Shown one piece after another: positions 59,360-64,000 of a DNA stretch of 64,000 bases. Position numbers and translations under genes: made by a program. Source of the DNA: Helichrysum umbraculigerum (Eukaryota > Streptophyta > Magnoliopsida > Asterales > Asteraceae); assembly GCA_949592205.1 (NCBI GenBank), contig CATIUR010000001.1, positions 265,324,250 to 265,388,249 of the forward strand, written 5' to 3'. Below the pieces are notes generated by a model, which was not told the DNA's origin, did no database searches, and saw nothing but the letters and a program-made list of their open reading frames with translations. Within the stretch, counting starts at the first letter, position 1, and the number at the start of each line of letters is the position of its first letter.

Positions 59360-62057
59360 TGTAACACCCCCAAATTTACTGTTCGCGGAAGCATACATTG
59401 GGGTGCTACTAATCAATACACAAAGCACATAAGATACATAATGAACGACCACTACATGAGTCGTTTTACCATTACATTGATTAACGTAAGAATCTACATA
59501 TGGTTTACAAAAGATGAGTTCGCATAGATATTTGAGAGATTCTAATACATATCTAATTTATACAAAATATAGAAATGCAAGGAAATCTCTTGATGATTAT
59601 ATGATTTCATGCGACTCGAGTTACAGTATCCTGATGGGCAGTCCAACTTACTGCTGAGTACCTGAGATAACATGCTAAAAGGTCAGCTATAAAGCTGGTG
59701 AGCTCACAGGTTTGATATGATAATATATGATTTGTGAACCGCAAGATTTAATGATTCGATTTACAAAGCATGTAAATAATTGGATGATGAGTATCACATG
59801 AATATTTGTAATTAAACAAATAAGTAAAGATTGATACAACTAACATGAGCACATAGTCTGAGCTTAACTGAGGGGTCAGGATCACTATCAAGTGCCTGAT
59901 CGAGGGTGCCTCTATGCGTATGCCTAATCAACATACGTTTGAACAAATGATAATGCGTCCGTTTGACAGGTTAGTGCTTGCTAACTCGGACGGGGATTGT
60001 CAATCCCATATGGTACCATACACTAACATTCACGCTAAATCATATTAACAGAACTATGCTTCAGAGGACTTTGATTGATTAGATGAAAACAACTCATGCA
60101 GCATACGTGATAATTTGATACTTGCGTTCACATGTAAAACAAAACAGAGCATGTATCTCACCCCTAGGTAAAAGCATTTAAAATAGGGGCTATGAGACTC
60201 ACCTGAGTCTGATGAATTGTTAGCCAACAATTATAATGATTCACAATGATTTGATGTCGTTACAACGACTGAACCTGCAGGACGTCTGAGACGCGCGAGG
60301 TTTTGATAATGATTAGATATTGAACCTGCCAGGCGTATTAAACGCGCAAGGTTTTGATTGATTAGATGACTCTACGGACCATCTATGCTAGTTGTTCCCT
60401 CAACTAGTTATGCCCAAATACTTTGGTTGTCGATTAGGTTTGAGTTTTGAAAATGTATACGGGTCGTTGGTGACGGCTTGTAATAATAATTTCAAACTAT
60501 TATTATTTTGCATGATTTGTTGTACTTAGAAAAGTATATGTGTTTCGAGTAAAAGTCGTATCGTATAAGTTTAGTTGTTAATCAAGTTCAGTATATCCGT
60601 TACACTTTATTTCATAAACTACAAAATTTGGTACGAGTCTGAAAACAGTAATATGCCATTTTCGGCCCCTAAACGACCCCGGATGGCCTAAAACCGACTA
60701 GGCTAAGGTACTTAGCTTTGATCATTTGGCTGTTTCCGAATAACCGTGCGAATTTGAGCTCAATCCGTTATAATAAATTTTTCATCGAGAAGCTATCCTG
60801 TTTTAACTTGTGAAATCGTCGACGTTTTCGAAAAATTATTCGTTCTGTTTTAGCTAGTATTCGCAGGGTTAGTTTGTTGATTTGTCGGGTCATGAAATAT
60901 AAAGGGGGAATCCGCCGGATTGGTGACAAATGAAGGGAATCAGCCGGATTCCCATGAATCCGACCAGATTCATGATAATTTAAAGGACGCGCCGGGTACA
61001 AACTGCACCCGCCGGGTTGTTCTTGGTTCTGGGTGGGAATCCGCCGGATTCACCATGAATCCGCCGGATTCAAAGGTCTGGTTCGAGTATGTCGTTTCAA
61101 AATCACCCAAATCCATATCAAATCCGCAAATTAACTAGAAATCATCAATCCTAGCACTAATACATGATAATATATGCTATTTAAAAACGAAATTACAAAG
61201 TTTAAATCAAAGATTTCCTTACAATCTAAAAATGGAGGTGGGATGGCGATTATGATGAAAACGAAGATGACGATGATGATGGTGATGATCTCTGCTGCTA
61301 ATCGTGATGTTAATATTGTTGTTGTTGTCGTTTGATTTTTTTTTTGAAAAGATAGAGAGAAATGAGAGGGAGAGATAGAGCCGAGAGATAGATAGAAAAT
61401 GGATTGAAATGGATCGGCCATCTCCAATTATTGGAGGTGGTTGATCCGATCTTCGATCCGCACCGTGGTATTTTGACCCGTGTTTTGGTACCCGATCGAA
61501 AAGTAGTAAAATGTTTTAAATCGATAAATTTCTAAAAATGAATTCGTTTATACTTTTATTGGAAGTATTTTATAAAAATACCTTTGGTGAGATATACTAA
61601 TATATCTTTGTTTTACGTTTTAGAGACGGATACGATTCGAGTGGTTTCGTTGCGTTTGAGTAAAATGTTATAAAATGAAATATGCTTTATTTTATCTGAT
61701 GTAAATAATAATTATTAATTTCAATAATAATTCATTATTTATATATAGTTTTGTCGTGGACGTTTGATTTGTACGATACGAGATACTTGATATATTATCA
61801 AAATAATATATAATAATTATGAGGGTATTAAATAACAATTCCATATTACTTAATCACTTGATTTTTACCAACGCCGTATAATTGAATCGGAATTCGGCCG
61901 ATTTGAAAATGAACGATTAAATCTAATCGAGTACTGATATATATATTCATCAATATATATTTTGATACATACAATTAGCCTAATACATAGCACTAATTAC
62001 ATGTAATTCCAAATGATTAGGAGCTAAAAACTAGTCCTAATTTTGACGGGTGTCACA
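59360..62057 (-). mobile_element. Solo LTR (inner), Tekay-like
   Basis: 2698 bases from TGTAACACCCCCAAATTTAC to GACGGGTGTCACA, flanked by the 5-base duplication GCCTG (59355-59359, 62058-62062). The complement of ~61245-61300 is a CAT-rich leader; TTGTAAG (GT at 61221-61222) and the palindrome cluster 60908-61072 follow. There is no internal region or second LTR beside it. Confidence 0.87.
60908..61072. repeat. Cluster of GAATCCGCCGGATTC palindromes
   Basis: Four GAATCCGCCGGATT copies or near copies plus GAATCAGCCGGATTC, GAATCCGACCAGATTC, and two CCGCCGGGT/CGCCGGGTA variants. It lies ~150 bases downstream (minus strand) of the donor-like TTGTAAG. Confidence 0.85.
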
Positions 62058-62829
62058 GCCTGTAAACCTGAGAATTACATGCTAAAAGGTCAACATAATG
62101 TTGGTGAGTTCATAGGTTTGTATAATTGAAATCATAGTAAAATCATAGTTTTGAACACAATGTATCAGAGTTATCGTAGTAGCACAATTGCCAAAGTAGT
62201 ACACTATTATCCTGAGCTCATAGTCCGAAGCTTAACCGGTTGGTGCCCCTAGTAAGTGCATTCCTCTACACTCAATTATGAAAAATTATAGGCCCGTATA
62301 GTGGTTAGAGCGACTAACCCGGACGGCGGAAGGTCATTTCCCGATAGATCTATCCATAATGTCCGCGCTTAGTATTAACGAAGCTATGAAATTTGTTAGA
62401 GGCCAAATCGTAGTGAAATCGTAGTTTTACTCAGGCAATAAGTATAAGTGTTTTCAGTTATTTGTGTTCACAAAAAAAGAGCATGTAATCTCACCCCAAT
62501 AGTAAAAAGCAGTAAAAGTGAGGCTATGAGACTCACCTGAGTTCGGTAAAGGATTTGTAGTAACAAGCGATATAATGTGTAGGTTCTCCAAACCCGTAAC
62601 CTTCTAATGTCCTAAACATGTAAGGTTATGTAAGTAGATGTCTCGAAAGAACATCTATGCTAAATGTCCACTTAACTAGTCTTGTCCAATTGTTTGTTTG
62701 TTGTTTGTGTTTAGAAAAACGTGTACGGTCCGTTGGTGACGTTATGTAATAATATAATTATCAAAGTATTATCATTATGTTTGTTGTAAGTAAATATCGT
62801 ACATTCGTGTGTTATAGAAATAAGAATTC

Positions 62830-62915
62830 ATAATGGTGTGATGCGAGGCGAAGTCCTTGAATGACGGGGGTCCGGGGGCAGCACCCCTGGTAGCGGGGTC
62901 GAGCTGCCAGGTCAT
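62830..62915. repeat. GC-rich hairpin-forming patch in the outer LTR
   Basis: GGGGGTCCGGGGGCAGCACC then CCTGG, and AGCGGGGTCGAGCTGCC. GC-rich against a very AT-rich background, with GGGGGCAGC/GCTGCC-type pairing. Its origin is unknown. Confidence 0.55.
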
Positions 62916-62999
62916 CTTGGAAAATTTTTATTTCTACTCATATTGCTTTAATAGAAACGCATCGGAAATTCAAATTCGGAGTATCGTTTTCGTTAAGCG

Positions 63000-63240
63000 A
63001 ATCTGACTCGTAGGTCAGTTCGCAAGGTCAATTCGCAGAGTCAGTTCGCAAGACATGGTCGACTCGCAAGTCTCGTCTCGTAGCTCAACTCAATTCGCAG
63101 GTCGAGTCGCTTCGCAACTCGGCTCGCAGATAAGTCGGTTCGCAAGTCTCGACTCTCAGGTCTCGACTCGCTGTCCAGTTCGCAGGTCAGGTCGTAAGTC
63201 AATTCGCAAATCAAAGTCGACTCGCAAATTCTCAGCTCGC
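63000..63240. repeat. Cluster of GACTCGCAAGTC-like repeats in the outer LTR
   Basis: More than a dozen TTCGCA or CTCGCA words, many in GACTCGCAAGTC or TTCGCAGGTC context (imperfect palindromes). It sits ~180 bases downstream of the TTGTAAG donor (GT at 63421-63422, minus strand), as in the other LTRs. The 63-codon ORF 63055-63246 is this repeat read in frame. Confidence 0.75.
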
Positions 63241-64000
63241 GGATAAGAGTGCGAACTGAGTTTGATCTCAGCTCGCAAAATCAGATGTTCACGATTTTCG
63301 TGTGGATTTCGATTTTAAAGCGTTTTCAGTGGGGTTTTTGGACATTAACTAGTTGTGTGGACTCATAAACATGTAAATACAAGTGTTATAAGTAAGATTT
63401 CAAAAAGGATGGAGTTTCTTACAAGTATTGTTGTGATGAAGAGGAAGAAAAGGTAGATGATGGTGATGATCTTTTTGCTTGTTCTTGATGATGTTAATGA
63501 ACGATTTTGGTGGTGGTGTTTGTCGATGTTGCTGCTGCCGTTTTAGTGTGCGGAGGAGGGAGAGAAAAGATGTGGTAGAGAGAGAAGAGATGGTGGTGAA
63601 TGAAATAAGGAAGGAAGAAAAATGGGTTTAAAAGAGATGAGGAGAGGGGTTGGGCCGGTTTGGGGCTGGGCTCGTGATCCTGGGCCGACCCAATTTGGGT
63701 CTCGGGCTCGCGTGTTCTTGTTTTCCAATTTCGTGTTACGACTCGTAGTTGGTTACGTTTTAAGCAAAACATAATACATAAGTTATTATCGCAATAATAT
63801 AAAGTAAATAATATTTGTTTGGGTGGTCCACATTATCTATAAAAGTTGTCACCAACGTCCATATTTAGTATAGTCGAACTCTGTCCGGTTGAACTCGTGC
63901 GGTTTAATAAAATTGCGTACATGTATGTACATATATATAACCATATATATTTATAAGCTAGGTTACGAATATTTAGCCTAATACAAAACTAAATACACGT

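Larger units (their letters stand above)
59079..64000 (-). mobile_element. Tekay-like LTR (outer), interrupted, running off the window
   Basis: Starts TGTCGCACCCCCAAATTTGT at 59079, continues to 59359, is split by the inner solo LTR, and resumes from 62063 to the window end. The resumed part follows the same order as the inner LTR: CATGCTAAAAGGTCA, GAGCATGTAATCTCACCCC, GACTCACCTGAG, a palindrome-like cluster (63000-63240), a TTGTAAG donor, and a GATGATG-rich leader complement. Orientation was inferred by likeness to 8785-12174. Whether internal sequence follows lies outside the window. The ORFs within it look spurious. Confidence 0.75.

Overview
This is a repeat-dense stretch of a flowering-plant (eudicot) nuclear genome. 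Evidence for this is the four intron-containing or plant-specific host genes (a CYP78A cytochrome P450, a tail-anchored cytochrome b5, a TAC1/IGT-family gene and a proline-rich protein), plus plant LTR retrotransposons, Stowaway-, Harbinger-, hAT- and Mutator-type MITEs, Helitrons and tRNA-derived SINEs. Asteraceae is my guess from the style of the elements, with low confidence; no single sequence proves it.

Layout. 1-12174: a minus-strand Tekay/Del-type Ty3-gypsy retrotransposon with 3.39-kb LTRs. Its left LTR runs off the window, one frameshift splits gag-pol, and it carries an extra ORF upstream of gag. 12175-14623: AT-rich spacer with an ATT microsatellite split by a Stowaway MITE, and another MITE. 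14624-23806: an old ~500-bp tandem duplication (each copy holding a Mutator-type MITE) into whose first copy an 8.1-kb non-coding LTR element (LARD-like) later inserted. 24377-26219: CYP78A gene (+). 26220-33530: repeats, including a 1.86-kb solo LTR related to the LARD. 33531-37210: cytochrome b5 (-), three exons with a 3.2-kb first intron. 41174-42281: TAC1-like gene (-), four coding exons including a 6-nt first coding exon. 44987-45851: an almost 290-unit perfect ATT repeat. 47239-48603: proline-rich protein (+). 48604-59078: MITEs, Helitrons and tandem repeats. 59079-64000: a Tekay-like LTR, running off the window, with a second solo LTR nested inside it.

How it fits together. The four host genes are unrelated single-copy-looking genes separated by mobile DNA; there is no operon-like grouping. 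The most interesting pattern is in the mobile DNA. Five different LTR sequences share the same order of parts: a CAT-trinucleotide-rich leader, a good 5' splice-donor sequence, then 150-300 bp further on a cluster of short GC-rich palindromes. The palindrome arms differ from family to family, even between LTRs that are otherwise homologous. Coordinates, repeat counts and difference counts were read by eye and could be off by a base or two.
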